From: Oceanobacillus polygoni
Lineage (GTDB): Bacteria; Bacillota; Bacilli; Bacillales; Amphibacillaceae
Assembly: GCF_008304605.1 (NCBI RefSeq)
Contig: NZ_PIJY01000035.1
Location: forward strand, 1 to 64,000
DNA length: 64,000 nt
Direction: 5' to 3'
Part shown: piece by piece, positions 35,050 through 43,454 of the stretch
How the letters are laid out: each line of letters begins with the position of its first letter
Position numbering within the stretch: the first letter of the stretch is position 1
Notes under the pieces: model-generated
What the model was told of the DNA's origin: nothing
The model's input: only the letters and a program-made list of their open reading frames with translations
Database searches by the model: none
Program-made: the position numbers and the translations under genes

Positions 35050-36066
35050 TTATTCTCCCTCCACTTCTTCTGTTGTGACACCTTGATTGTTTAGGAATTC
35101 CAAGGATGCATGGATTTGTTCTTGTTCACCAACGAGATGGATGACTAAATTTCCAACAATGTCGTTTTTTAGCTCCATAATGTTTGCAGTGAGTATATTT
35201 GGCTCCACGCCAAACTTTTGGCTTACCTGTGAAAGTAAAGGCTGACCCGTGTTCTCACCAATAAATGTAAGTCTAGTTACGGTACCATTCAACTTTAATT
35301 GGGAAATAAGTGATACTGATAATTTACGTTGGGAAATGGTATCTAAGAATTTCTTCGTCGTATGTTTACGAGGATTTGTGAACAGCTCAATTGCAGAGCT
35401 TTGTTCGATGATTTCACCATTTTCAAGTACGTACACATAATCACAAATTTTCTGTATGACATTCATTTCATGGGTAATGAGTAAAATTGTAATCCCGAGC
35501 TCTTCATTAATCTTTAGAAGGAGGTCGAGAATCGAATTTGTTGTTTCCGGATCAAGTGCACTTGTCGCTTCATCGCTGAGCAGTATTTCTGGTTCTTGTG
35601 ATAATGCTCTAGCAATGGCTACCCGTTGTTTTTGTCCACCAGATAGTTGGGACGGGTAGCTGTTTTGCTTATCGGACAAATCAACAATCTTTAAGTATTT
35701 TTCAACACGTTTTTTCACTTCTTGTTTATCATAACCGAGAAGTTTTAACGGAGTTGCAATATTGTCATAAACAGTAGCAGTTTTTAATAGATTGAAGTGC
35801 TGAAAAATCATCCCGACCTTTTGTCGTGTTTGTCGCAGTTTTTCTGGTGATAGGGTGGTCAATTCAGTTCCGTTGATTGACACGCTTCCACTAGTCGGCT
35901 TTTCGAGTAAATTGACAAGTCTAATTAATGTGCTTTTTCCAGCTCCACTATAGCCAATAACACCGTGGATTTCTCCCTTTTTCACATGAAGGTTAACATT
36001 ATTTACAGCTGTTACGTTCCCATTTTTAGATGGGAAAACTTTCGTGATGTTCTCTAATTTAATCAT
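35050..36066 (-). CDS. metN: Methionine ABC transporter ATPase
   Basis: A 338-residue ATPase: Walker A GYSGAGKST (about 38-46), signature LSGGQKQRVAIARAL (about 140) and Walker B ILLSDEATSALDP. Residues about 265-338 form the NIL ligand-binding domain (VTRLTFIGENTGQPLLSQVS), which in MetN binds methionine and inhibits transport when the cell is replete. With metQ and metI it imports methionine or related sulfur compounds. Confidence 0.95.
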   Translation of the reverse strand: MIKLENITKVFPSKNGNVTAVNNVNLHVKKGEIHGVIGYSGAGKSTLIRLVNLLEKPTSGSVSINGTELTTLSPEKLRQTRQKVGMIFQHFNLLKTATVYDNIATPLKLLGYDKQEVKKRVEKYLKIVDLSDKQNSYPSQLSGGQKQRVAIARALSQEPEILLSDEATSALDPETTNSILDLLLKINEELGITILLITHEMNVIQKICDYVYVLENGEIIEQSSAIELFTNPRKHTTKKFLDTISQRKLSVSLISQLKLNGTVTRLTFIGENTGQPLLSQVSQKFGVEPNILTANIMELKNDIVGNLVIHLVGEQEQIHASLEFLNNQGVTTEEVEGE

Positions 36067-36084
36067 CTAACCTACAGTCCTTTC

Positions 36085-36118
36085 GAAAAAGAATGCTGCT
36101 CCAGTAGTCGCAACATTC
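36085..36118 (-). terminator. Hairpin with T-run between metQ and metN
   Basis: On the minus strand GAATGTTGC pairs with GCAGCATTC (one G-U), followed by TTTTTCG. It probably reduces readthrough so that the binding protein MetQ is made in excess over the ATPase and permease. Confidence 0.55.
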
Positions 36119-36146
36119 TCTTTTTCCTTATAGAGGTAATTATATA

Positions 36147-36968
36147 TCATTCATCCCAGCTTGGAATTACAGAACCTTGAAATTCTTCTTCAATAAATGC
36201 TTTCACTTCATCGGATTGGTATGCTTCAATGAATTTTTCAACGGCGAGGTCATTTTCATTTTCGGCACGTACGACGATAAAGTTTACATATGGTGAGTTG
36301 GTGGATTCTAAAAGAATAGAATCTTCTTTTGGATTGATTCCTGCGCCTAAAGCGAAATTCGTATTAATTGCTGCTGCATCGACTTCACTGAGTTGCTTTG
36401 GAATTTGTGCAGCGTCTAACTCAATAAATTCCAAGTTCTTCGGATTATCTATGACATCATGGATGGAAGCAGTCTCTTTCTTGCCTTCTTCCAATGAAAT
36501 AATTCCCGCTTCTTCTAAAATAAATAGCGCACGACCACCGTTTGTTGGATCATTTGGTAGACCAAATGTTGCTCCATCAGGTAGATCATCCATGCTTTCG
36601 TATGTTTCTGAATAAACACCCATTGGGTTCAAAATAGTTTTACCAACAGGTACTAAATCAGTACCATGGTCATCATTAAATTGATCTAGGAATGGCTCAT
36701 GCTGATAGCTATTCACATCCAAATCACCTTCGGATAATGCGGTGTTTGGTAATACATAGTCAGAGAATACTTTTAGTTCCACCTCAAGTCCGTTTTCTGC
36801 AGCAACCTCAGCAGCAGCTTCCACAATTTGTTCATGTGGACCAGCAGTAACCCCAACTACTATTTTATCCTCGTTGAGTGTAGTAGTGTTGCCAGAAGCA
36901 TTATCGCCACAAGCTACAAGTATTCCAGCTAGTAAAATAATTGATAAAACTAACCCTAAATTTTTCAT
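36147..36968 (-). CDS. metQ: Methionine-binding lipoprotein
   Basis: A 273-residue NlpA-type substrate-binding lipoprotein. The lipobox LVAC puts the lipidated cysteine at residue 20. KIVVGVTAGPHEQIVEAAAE opens the mature domain and VNSYQHEPFLDQFN (about 80-93) is the characteristic MetQ segment. It is the first gene after the SAM-I riboswitch and captures methionine outside the membrane for MetNI. The start has GGGGGT. Confidence 0.94.
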   Translation of the reverse strand: MKNLGLVLSIILLAGILVACGDNASGNTTTLNEDKIVVGVTAGPHEQIVEAAAEVAAENGLEVELKVFSDYVLPNTALSEGDLDVNSYQHEPFLDQFNDDHGTDLVPVGKTILNPMGVYSETYESMDDLPDGATFGLPNDPTNGGRALFILEEAGIISLEEGKKETASIHDVIDNPKNLEFIELDAAQIPKQLSEVDAAAINTNFALGAGINPKEDSILLESTNSPYVNFIVVRAENENDLAVEKFIEAYQSDEVKAFIEEEFQGSVIPSWDE

Positions 36969-36999
36969 TTTATTACCCCCTGTAGTATTACTAGTAATA

Positions 37000-37170
37000 G
37001 AAAAGCCCCTCTTTAATTAAGAAAGAGAGGCTTGTAGTTACTACAGAGGTCCTCTCTCATCTTTCAAAACGTTACGTTTTGCAGGATTTAGCACCTTTCT
37101 ATGTTTTTCACATAAAAGGTTGCCGAGCTTCATCGGGCCAGTCCCTCAGCTACTCTTGATAAGAGATGTC
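37000..37170 (-). promoter_or_regulatory. SAM-I riboswitch (S-box) with terminator
   Basis: On the minus strand CTTATCAAGAGTAGCTGAGG is followed by GACTGGCCCGATGAAGCTCGG and CAACC, and further on by AAAGGTGCTAAATCCTGCA: the conserved S-box core. A strong AAGCCTCTCTTT / AAAGAGGGGCTT hairpin (37034-37002) then forms the terminator just before metQ. High SAM would stop transcription, so the whole downstream operon is expected to be on when methionine/SAM is low. The divergent gap 36969-37314 is filled by this element and the PCC gene's promoter region. Confidence 0.96.
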
Positions 37171-37314
37171 AGCTATTCGATTCTATTTATATAAATTAAC
37201 GTATAATTGTAATTCAGTCAATACTTATTTTATTTATTGTTGCAATTCTTTTATGATTCCCCTTATTATTATGATAATTGTAATTTTCTGTTTAGTGGTG
37301 AGGAGAGATGAATC

Positions 37315-37833
37315 ATGACATTGTGTCGTGCACATTATGCAAAAGGGAAAACAGGAACAGTTCTTGCAGCGAGGTTATTAGCTGGAACAGATCTTTTAAC
37401 AGGTATTGAGCAGTTGTGTCATGAAAATGATATGGAAGCTGCTGTAATTAATAGTTGTTTTGGTAGTTTCAAGCAAGCAGGTTATTTATATTTAGTACCA
37501 AATAGTCAATCAAAAGTTGGTGCTGGCTATGGAGAGATACAGGTAAGGCAAGGCCCAATTGAATTCTTGCAAGGAACAGGAGTTGTATGTCGGCGTGATG
37601 GTGAATTTGATATCCACTTTCATGGTACGATGTGTGATCAAGAAGGAAATGTATTCGGTGGTCATCTTGTAAAAGGGGAGAATCCTGTTATTACAGTAGA
37701 TCTCGTTCTTACCGCTGTTGAGGGGATGAGCTTTCATCGGAAGTATGACGAGGAAACAGGTGGGAATCAATTTTATCCTGTCAAACATGGAGAGGTAGCA
37801 ACATATACGTTATTGAAAAAAACCGTAAGTTAG
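37315..37833 (+). CDS. PCC/DUF296-domain protein
   Basis: A 172-residue protein made of one PCC (PPC, DUF296) domain. The conserved FDIHFHGTMCDQEGNVFGGH followed by LVKGE (about 99-123) contains the histidines that these trimeric proteins use for metal binding. GTDLLTGIEQLC at the N-terminus is also typical. In plants the domain occurs in AT-hook proteins; the bacterial stand-alone form has no settled function. It is transcribed away from the SAM-riboswitch operon; a shared role is only a suggestion. RBS GAGGAGAG. Confidence 0.88.
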   Translation: MTLCRAHYAKGKTGTVLAARLLAGTDLLTGIEQLCHENDMEAAVINSCFGSFKQAGYLYLVPNSQSKVGAGYGEIQVRQGPIEFLQGTGVVCRRDGEFDIHFHGTMCDQEGNVFGGHLVKGENPVITVDLVLTAVEGMSFHRKYDEETGGNQFYPVKHGEVATYTLLKKTVS

Positions 37834-37886
37834 TCTTTTCGGAGTAAGGATTGGCATAGACCTGTTGTTTGTAATAATGGTACATT

Positions 37887-37929
37887 ATAAAAAGGCGACC
37901 TTAACCGAGCTATGATTTTAAGATCGCCT
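37887..37929 (-). terminator. Terminator of the aminotransferase gene
   Basis: AGGCGATCTTAA (37929-37918, minus strand) pairs with TTAAGGTCGCCT (37904-37893) with one mismatch, followed by TTTTTAT. It also lies just after the converging PCC gene. Confidence 0.8.
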
Positions 37930-37945
37930 AACCTATACAGCTTGT

Positions 37946-39112
37946 TTAGGAGAAAATATTTAGTTTTTCAATTCGCTTAACTGCTTCCTTGATACGCTCT
38001 TCATCAACGAGTAAGCCAATCCGAATATATCCCTCACCGAATGATCCGAAGCCATTACCAGCAGCAACTGCAACATCTGCCTTTTCTAATAGAAAATCGG
38101 CGAACACCTCACTTGTAAAGCCCTTCGGAACTGGTAGCCAGGCAAAGAAGGAGCCTTTTGGAGCCGCAACTTCCCAACCAATTCGTTCACATTCAGCTAT
38201 TAATACATTTCTACGACCTTCATAAAGGGAGACTAGTGCATCAACACACGCTTGGTCATCTGATAACGCGATTGCTGCAGCATGCTGTACAGCGGGGAAA
38301 ATACTAACAAATAAGTGATCTTGTAATAGATTAATGGCCTCTATTATTTCTCTATTACCTACTGCAAATCCAACACGCCAGCCAGCCATATTATACGTTT
38401 TTGATAATGTATAGAGTTCAATTCCAATATCCTTTGCTCCATCTGCCTCCATAAAGCTAACCGGCTTATTGCCGTCGAAACCAATCGCTCCATAAGCAAA
38501 GTCATGTACGATTCCAATGGAATGTTCTTTACCTAGCTTAACCGTTTCTTCGAAAAATGATTTCGAGGCAGTAGCACCAGTAGGATTATTGGGATAATTT
38601 AAATAGAGTAGTTTTGCTTCTTCTAATTGCTTAGAACTGAGCTTATCATAGTCCGGTAAGAAATTATTTTCACGGAGCAATGGCATTACTTCATGACGTA
38701 CATTTGCTAATCCGACACCAGATAGATAATCTGGATAGCCAGGATCAGGTAGTAATAGTAATTCTTTGTCATTCATTAAAGCGAGTGGTAATTCTACTAA
38801 TCCAATCTTCGTTCCAAATAAGACAGCCACTTCCGATTCTGGATCCAAGTCGACATTGTATTCTCTTTTATAAAAATCCGCCGCAGCTTGTTTTAACTCT
38901 GTTGTTCCACGGAATGGGGAGTATTTATGTGTATTCGGTTCTGCTGAAGATTGCTGTAATGCTTTAACAATGTGAGAAGGGGTTGGTTGGTCGGGATTTC
39001 CCTGTCCCAGATTAATAACATCTCGACCTTCTGCATATGCTGCTGTAACTTTTTGTACAAGGGTTGCAAAAAATTGAGCAGGTAACCCTTTTAACCGATT
39101 CGAAAATTCCAT
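37946..39112 (-). CDS. Class I/II aminotransferase, MtnE-like
   Basis: A 388-residue PLP enzyme. Motifs are INLGQGNPDQPTP (about 33-45), HKYSPFRG, LNYPNNPTGATA (about 171-182), HDFAYGAIGFDG and YTLSKTYNMAGWR with the PLP lysine K238. From memory the whole chain closely follows Bacillus MtnE/YkrV, which converts 2-keto-4-methylthiobutyrate to methionine in the salvage pathway. That makes its position next to the methionine-riboswitch operon notable, although it has no S-box of its own that I can see. RBS GAAGG; a single gene. Confidence 0.9.
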   Translation of the reverse strand: MEFSNRLKGLPAQFFATLVQKVTAAYAEGRDVINLGQGNPDQPTPSHIVKALQQSSAEPNTHKYSPFRGTTELKQAAADFYKREYNVDLDPESEVAVLFGTKIGLVELPLALMNDKELLLLPDPGYPDYLSGVGLANVRHEVMPLLRENNFLPDYDKLSSKQLEEAKLLYLNYPNNPTGATASKSFFEETVKLGKEHSIGIVHDFAYGAIGFDGNKPVSFMEADGAKDIGIELYTLSKTYNMAGWRVGFAVGNREIIEAINLLQDHLFVSIFPAVQHAAAIALSDDQACVDALVSLYEGRRNVLIAECERIGWEVAAPKGSFFAWLPVPKGFTSEVFADFLLEKADVAVAAGNGFGSFGEGYIRIGLLVDEERIKEAVKRIEKLNIFS

Positions 39113-39392
39113 TGATATAACCTTCTTTACTAGTAAGTTGAATTGTTGAGTAAATTCTATAATCTTTTAATGAATCTGTCTAGAGATGAAACATTTGTCG
39201 TATCATAAAATCAATTGTAGTTAATCTGTTTTCATTTTTGAAAAATATTAAAATAAATTCTGTAATATATTGCATTTTTGTTAGGGAAATAGTATGATTA
39301 TCAACATCAATCAAATGAACTTAGCTCACTTAAATTGTCGAAAGATTTAATATAATGTACGAGCTTAATTTGCAACTAAGGGGGAACTATTG

Positions 39393-40751
39393 ATGGATAA
39401 TAAAATATCTTTTTCATCATATTTAGCAATTGGTTTTATGTTGTTTGCACTATTTTTTGGAGCGGGAAACTTAATTTTCCCAGCTCAATTAGGACAGTAT
39501 GCGGGGACAAGCCTTTGGCCTGCAGTCATCGGATTCTTAGTTACAGGCGTAGGGTTGCCTTTGCTTGGGATACTAGCAATGGGATTCTCTGGTAGTAATA
39601 ACCTGCAGGAGTTATCTAGCAGGGTCCATCCGGTATATGGAATCTTTTTCACGTCATTGCTTTATTTAACGATTGGGCCGTTCTTTGCAGCCCCAAGAAC
39701 AGGAACTGTAGCTTATGAGGTTGGAATTGCACCATTTATAAGTGAGGGTGCACAGCAGTCTGGTTTACTTATTTTCACACTTCTATTTTTTGCGATAACA
39801 CTTTTGTTTTCGTTGTTTCCGGGGAAAATTGTTGATAATGTAGGAAAAATATTGTCACCTGCACTAGTTGCATTGATTGTTATTCTTCTTCTGGTTGTTA
39901 TATTCAATCCAATGGGAGCATTGCAGCCCCCGCAGGAAGCTTATCAAAGTGGCGCATTTGCTAAAGGCTTCTTAGAAGGATATAACACAATGGATGCTTT
40001 AGCTTCACTTGTATTTGGAATTATCGTAATTAATGCTATTCGTGCGTTGGGAGTAAAATCAAAAAGTGGAATCCTTTCTGCGACAGCAAAAACGGGAATT
40101 ATTGCGATTTCACTACTAGGAATTATTTATGTTGGGATCGCGGTTCTAGGAGCAACGAGTACAGAGACATTAGGTATATTTGATACCGGTGGTCCAGTAC
40201 TAAGTGGTGCTGCATCTTATTATTTCGGAGCGTTTGGGTCTGTCATGCTAGCAGTGATGATTATCCTTGCTTGTTTGACAACAGCAATTGGTTTGATAAC
40301 AGCGAACGCAGAATATTTCAACACATTATTTCCAAAGATTAGCTACAAAGTGTTGGTTATATTTTTTAGTACATTAACGTTTATTATTGCAAACTTTGGA
40401 TTAGCGAATATTATTACATTCTCGATCCCAGTTTTAATGTTCTTATATCCGTTAGCAATCGTATTAATGCTATTAACATTTGTTTCTCCACTATTTAACC
40501 ATGCACGTATGGTATATGTTGCTACTACTGCAGTCACGTTCTTAATCAGCATCTTTGATGGCTTAATGGCACTTTGTGGTTCACTAGGTATAGACTATTT
40601 CAGCTGGATGATTCCGGTAATATCCTTCTATGAAAGAGTTCTACCGTTCTACAATGAAGGGATGGGCTGGTTGCTCCCAGCGGCAATTGTTATTATCATT
40701 ACAGGTGTTATTGCTAGAGTACAAAATGTAGGTTCAACACAGGAAGTCTAA
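39393..40751 (+). CDS. brnQ: Branched-chain amino acid carrier (BrnQ)
   Basis: A 452-residue carrier of the LIVCS family with about 12 membrane segments, importing leucine, isoleucine and valine with Na+ or H+. The opening FMLFALFFGAGNLIFPAQLG (about 13-32) is diagnostic, and LTTAIGLITANAEYFNTLFP is typical of the later half. The ATG at 39393 follows AAGGGGG; the TTG three bases earlier is less likely. No T-box or clear regulator site is seen in the 280-base gap 39113-39392. Confidence 0.95.
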   Translation: MDNKISFSSYLAIGFMLFALFFGAGNLIFPAQLGQYAGTSLWPAVIGFLVTGVGLPLLGILAMGFSGSNNLQELSSRVHPVYGIFFTSLLYLTIGPFFAAPRTGTVAYEVGIAPFISEGAQQSGLLIFTLLFFAITLLFSLFPGKIVDNVGKILSPALVALIVILLLVVIFNPMGALQPPQEAYQSGAFAKGFLEGYNTMDALASLVFGIIVINAIRALGVKSKSGILSATAKTGIIAISLLGIIYVGIAVLGATSTETLGIFDTGGPVLSGAASYYFGAFGSVMLAVMIILACLTTAIGLITANAEYFNTLFPKISYKVLVIFFSTLTFIIANFGLANIITFSIPVLMFLYPLAIVLMLLTFVSPLFNHARMVYVATTAVTFLISIFDGLMALCGSLGIDYFSWMIPVISFYERVLPFYNEGMGWLLPAAIVIIITGVIARVQNVGSTQEV

Positions 40752-40759
40752 ATGAAACG

Positions 40760-40797
40760 AAAAACCCGAATCCCACTCAAGTGGGGATCGGGTTTTT
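40760..40797 (+). terminator. Terminator of brnQ
   Basis: AAAACCCGAATCCC pairs with GGGGATCGGGTTTTT around ACTCAAGT; a strong stem with a T-run. Confidence 0.9.
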
Positions 40798-40904
40798 CTA
40801 TGTAGACCTGGTTTTGTACTGGTGGCCGGAGGTGCTCGGAGTGATGTAAGTGGTGCTGGGTTAAGATGAACAGCTGTTCGCTTTAGTAGTGTGTGCTCGC
40901 ATTA

Positions 40905-40938
40905 AAGCAAAAGCTGCTCGCCATAGAGATGAGCAGCT
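40905..40938 (-). terminator. Terminator of the GntR gene
   Basis: On the minus strand AGCTGCTC (40938-40931) pairs with GAGCAGCT (40919-40912), followed by TTTGCTTT. Confidence 0.7.
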
Positions 40939-40957
40939 CTGAATGTGGGTAGTATAA

Positions 40958-41602
40958 CTAAAAAGCATCCATTGTGCGGAGCCAATTCTTTTTCATGACG
41001 GTAGCAAGTGTTTCTGTATCTTTTGCCTCCATTAGTTCAATGATTCTCCAATGGTCATCAATCGACTTGTCAGTAAGTATAATGGAATTATGGAAAAATA
41101 GTCTTCGTACATGTGCTTGTAACGAATCAAGCATTCCTTGAATATAGGTATTGCCTGTTGTATCAACAATAATTTTATGAAATTGTTCATCGACTTTTAA
41201 GGCAGAATAATAATTTTCTGACTTAATTGCGTCGGAAAATTGTTGATTTGTTTTCTTTAGTAATTCCAACGTTTCATGAGACAAATTAGCAACTGCTAAT
41301 TCTGCTGATAATGACTGTAATACTGCTAAGGGTGGAAGGATATCTTTAATTGATTCCTTTTCTATCTCGGTAACCTGGGTTGCCTTTCCGGGATACATTT
41401 TTACAAAGCCTTGTGATTCCAGCAACTGTAAGGACTCTCGAATAGGGGTCCTACTGACACCTAATGCTTTAGCAAGTTCCGTGTCGTTTAATTTTTCCCC
41501 TGGAAGTAAGGTACCGTCTATAATCCATTGTTGAAGTTGATTGAATGCGTTTTCCTTAGCGGATAGACGAACAGGTTTTAAATGATCAGTTGGTATTGGC
41601 AA
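40958..41602 (-). CDS. GntR-family regulator, FadR/FCD subfamily
   Basis: A 214-residue regulator. The winged helix spans 15-80: AFNQLQQWIIDGTLLPGEKL, then ELAKALGVSRTPIRESLQLL as the recognition helix. The all-helical FCD domain (90-205) includes VDEQFHKIIVDTTGN, with the conserved aspartate and histidine that hold a metal and an organic acid effector. The start is TTG at 41602, nine bases after GGAAGGTG. It stands alone, so its target genes are not obvious; divergent or distant targets are possible. Confidence 0.9.
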   Translation of the reverse strand: MPIPTDHLKPVRLSAKENAFNQLQQWIIDGTLLPGEKLNDTELAKALGVSRTPIRESLQLLESQGFVKMYPGKATQVTEIEKESIKDILPPLAVLQSLSAELAVANLSHETLELLKKTNQQFSDAIKSENYYSALKVDEQFHKIIVDTTGNTYIQGMLDSLQAHVRRLFFHNSIILTDKSIDDHWRIIELMEAKDTETLATVMKKNWLRTMDAF

Positions 41603-41765
41603 TGCAGTTCACACCTTCCAGAAAAAATTAAATAGCATATTATTGAGTATACATGAAAATACCTCATTTTGGAATATGTAATATATCGCATATGGTAAAT
41701 TAGAAATGAAACGCAAGATTAAATCTATGAGAAAAGAAAGAAACAGGCTACTATACTCAGCCTGT

Positions 41766-42341
41766 TCATTCGTTGTTATTCAGTATTGTATTTATGAAAG
41801 CTGTCCAATCAACTATCCTAGGGATATCCTGCAGATGGCGATTATAGCTTTGATCCTTTACATAGACCTTTGTAGAGCCGTTAACTAATGTATCAAGAAC
41901 GGCTGGTTTATCATCTACGTAATAATCTAGCTCAAGCTCCTTGATAATATCCAGCTTTTCTTCATCTTGCATGCCATAGAAAAATCGCTTGTCATCAACA
42001 GGGAATCCTTGCTGTTTCATCCAGGCTTTCGTTCGTTCGCCATGTTCTTTTGGTCTTGCGGTAATATAGTAAACTTCATGACCAGCATTGACAAGTGCCT
42101 GCAGGGCTTTCACAGCACCAGGGAAAATCGGACATGACGTATAGTAGATTTCCTCCAAGGAGCTGTTCCACATTTCTTTTCCTTCATCGTCCGTTAATCC
42201 AAATGCTTCATGGATTTCTACACGTGAAATGTTTTGGAATACATCAAGTTCGACCGTTTGTTTCAATTTTTTATTATAGAGATGGAAGGCATGCTCCCGT
42301 AAATTAATGAGTGTATCATCAATATCAAAACCAAATTTCAC
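41766..42341 (-). CDS. HAD-family phosphatase (5'-nucleotidase, NT5C-like)
   Basis: A 191-residue HAD phosphatase. Motif I is FGFDIDDTLIN (nucleophile D6, acid D8), motif II YYITARPKEHGER near 95, and the C-terminal YYVDDKPAVLD supplies the metal-binding aspartates. It belongs to the deoxyribonucleotidase-like NT5C/YqfW group. The start is GTG at 42341, 15 bases after ribD, and it is the last gene of a GTP cyclohydrolase II-RibD-HAD operon. In that setting a role in removing the phosphate from the ribitylaminouracil intermediate is plausible but unproven. Confidence 0.88.
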   Translation of the reverse strand: MKFGFDIDDTLINLREHAFHLYNKKLKQTVELDVFQNISRVEIHEAFGLTDDEGKEMWNSSLEEIYYTSCPIFPGAVKALQALVNAGHEVYYITARPKEHGERTKAWMKQQGFPVDDKRFFYGMQDEEKLDIIKELELDYYVDDKPAVLDTLVNGSTKVYVKDQSYNRHLQDIPRIVDWTAFINTILNNNE

Positions 42342-42356
42342 CTTATCATTCCTTAG

Positions 42357-43454
42357 CTATTTATTATCGTAGTACGGGTAACCGATAAATTTAAAATCCT
42401 GTCCAATCCGCTGAATGTCTGTATCGATTAAGTCAACAGCATCGGTCATTTGATCGACCCCTGTTCCTTCTAAAAAGGTTGGCGCATTTTTACCGCCAAT
42501 TAACTTTGGTGCAAAATAGAGGATTACTTTGTCGACAAGCTTATTCTCCAGAAATGCTGCATTTATATTGCCGCCGCCCTCAATAAATAGAGAAGAGACC
42601 CCTTTTTCACCAAGCATCGTTACAACGTCCAGTGGATTTACATGTTCGGTGCCACTTGTTTCTATAACAATTATATTTAAGTCCTCTAACACTTTGCGTT
42701 TCTCTTTGTCATAGCTCTGGCTAGTAAAGATAATTGTTTCTGCTTGTTTGTCCGTGATAACCTGAGCTTCCAGTGGAATTCTTAAGCTGGAATCCATAAC
42801 GATACGGATGGGGTTTCTTCCATTTGGAATCCGGGCAGTTAGTGCAGGGTCATCCTTAAGTACGGTATTAATTCCAACAAGGATAGCCATGTTTTCGCTT
42901 CGCAGCTGATGAACATCATATCTTGCTTCCTCGGATGTTATCCATTTACTGCTGAATGTATGGGAAGCAACTTTTCCATCCAAGGTGATTCCAGCCTTTA
43001 ATGTGACAAACGGTTTTTTCGTTACAATGAATTTATTAAAAACCTCATTCATCTTACGTGCTTCGTCCTTCATCACACCGGTAACGACTTCGATTCCTGC
43101 ATCTTCTAAAATTTTCACACCATTGCCAGCAACAATCGGATTTGGGTCAAGTGTTGCTATGACGACCTTCTTAATTCCAGCTTCGACGATTGCGACTGCA
43201 CATGGACCAGTTTTGCCATGATGGGAACAAGGCTCAAGCGTAACATAAATAGTGCCGCCTTTTGCCTGATCACCAGCCATTCGCAAAGCGTTTATTTCAG
43301 CGTGGGCTTCGCCAGCCTTTAGGTGTGCTCCAACACCAACGATACGATTATCATTAACGATGACAGAACCTACAAGGGGATTTGGGTCGGTTTGTCCTTT
43401 CATGGCTTGGGCATTTTTCAAGGCCAGATCCATATAAAATGCATCGTTAGTCAT
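42357..43454 (-). CDS. ribD: Bifunctional pyrimidine deaminase/reductase RibD
   Basis: A 365-residue two-domain enzyme of the riboflavin pathway. The deaminase (1-145) has zinc ligands in HAEINAL (H51, catalytic E53) and PCSHHGKTGPC (C76, C85). The NADPH-dependent reductase (about 150-360) has VTLKAGITLDGKVA and LFIEGGGNINAAFL. It overlaps the GTP cyclohydrolase II gene by eight bases. No ribE, ribH or FMN riboswitch is found around it, unlike the usual Bacillus ribDEAH operon. Confidence 0.94.
   Translation of the reverse strand: MTNDAFYMDLALKNAQAMKGQTDPNPLVGSVIVNDNRIVGVGAHLKAGEAHAEINALRMAGDQAKGGTIYVTLEPCSHHGKTGPCAVAIVEAGIKKVVIATLDPNPIVAGNGVKILEDAGIEVVTGVMKDEARKMNEVFNKFIVTKKPFVTLKAGITLDGKVASHTFSSKWITSEEARYDVHQLRSENMAILVGINTVLKDDPALTARIPNGRNPIRIVMDSSLRIPLEAQVITDKQAETIIFTSQSYDKEKRKVLEDLNIIVIETSGTEHVNPLDVVTMLGEKGVSSLFIEGGGNINAAFLENKLVDKVILYFAPKLIGGKNAPTFLEGTGVDQMTDAVDLIDTDIQRIGQDFKFIGYPYYDNK

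Noticed and set aside
39113-39392. T-box or CodY-type control of brnQ
   Set aside because: No T-box core is present, and the AT-rich stretch gives no convincing CodY site by eye.
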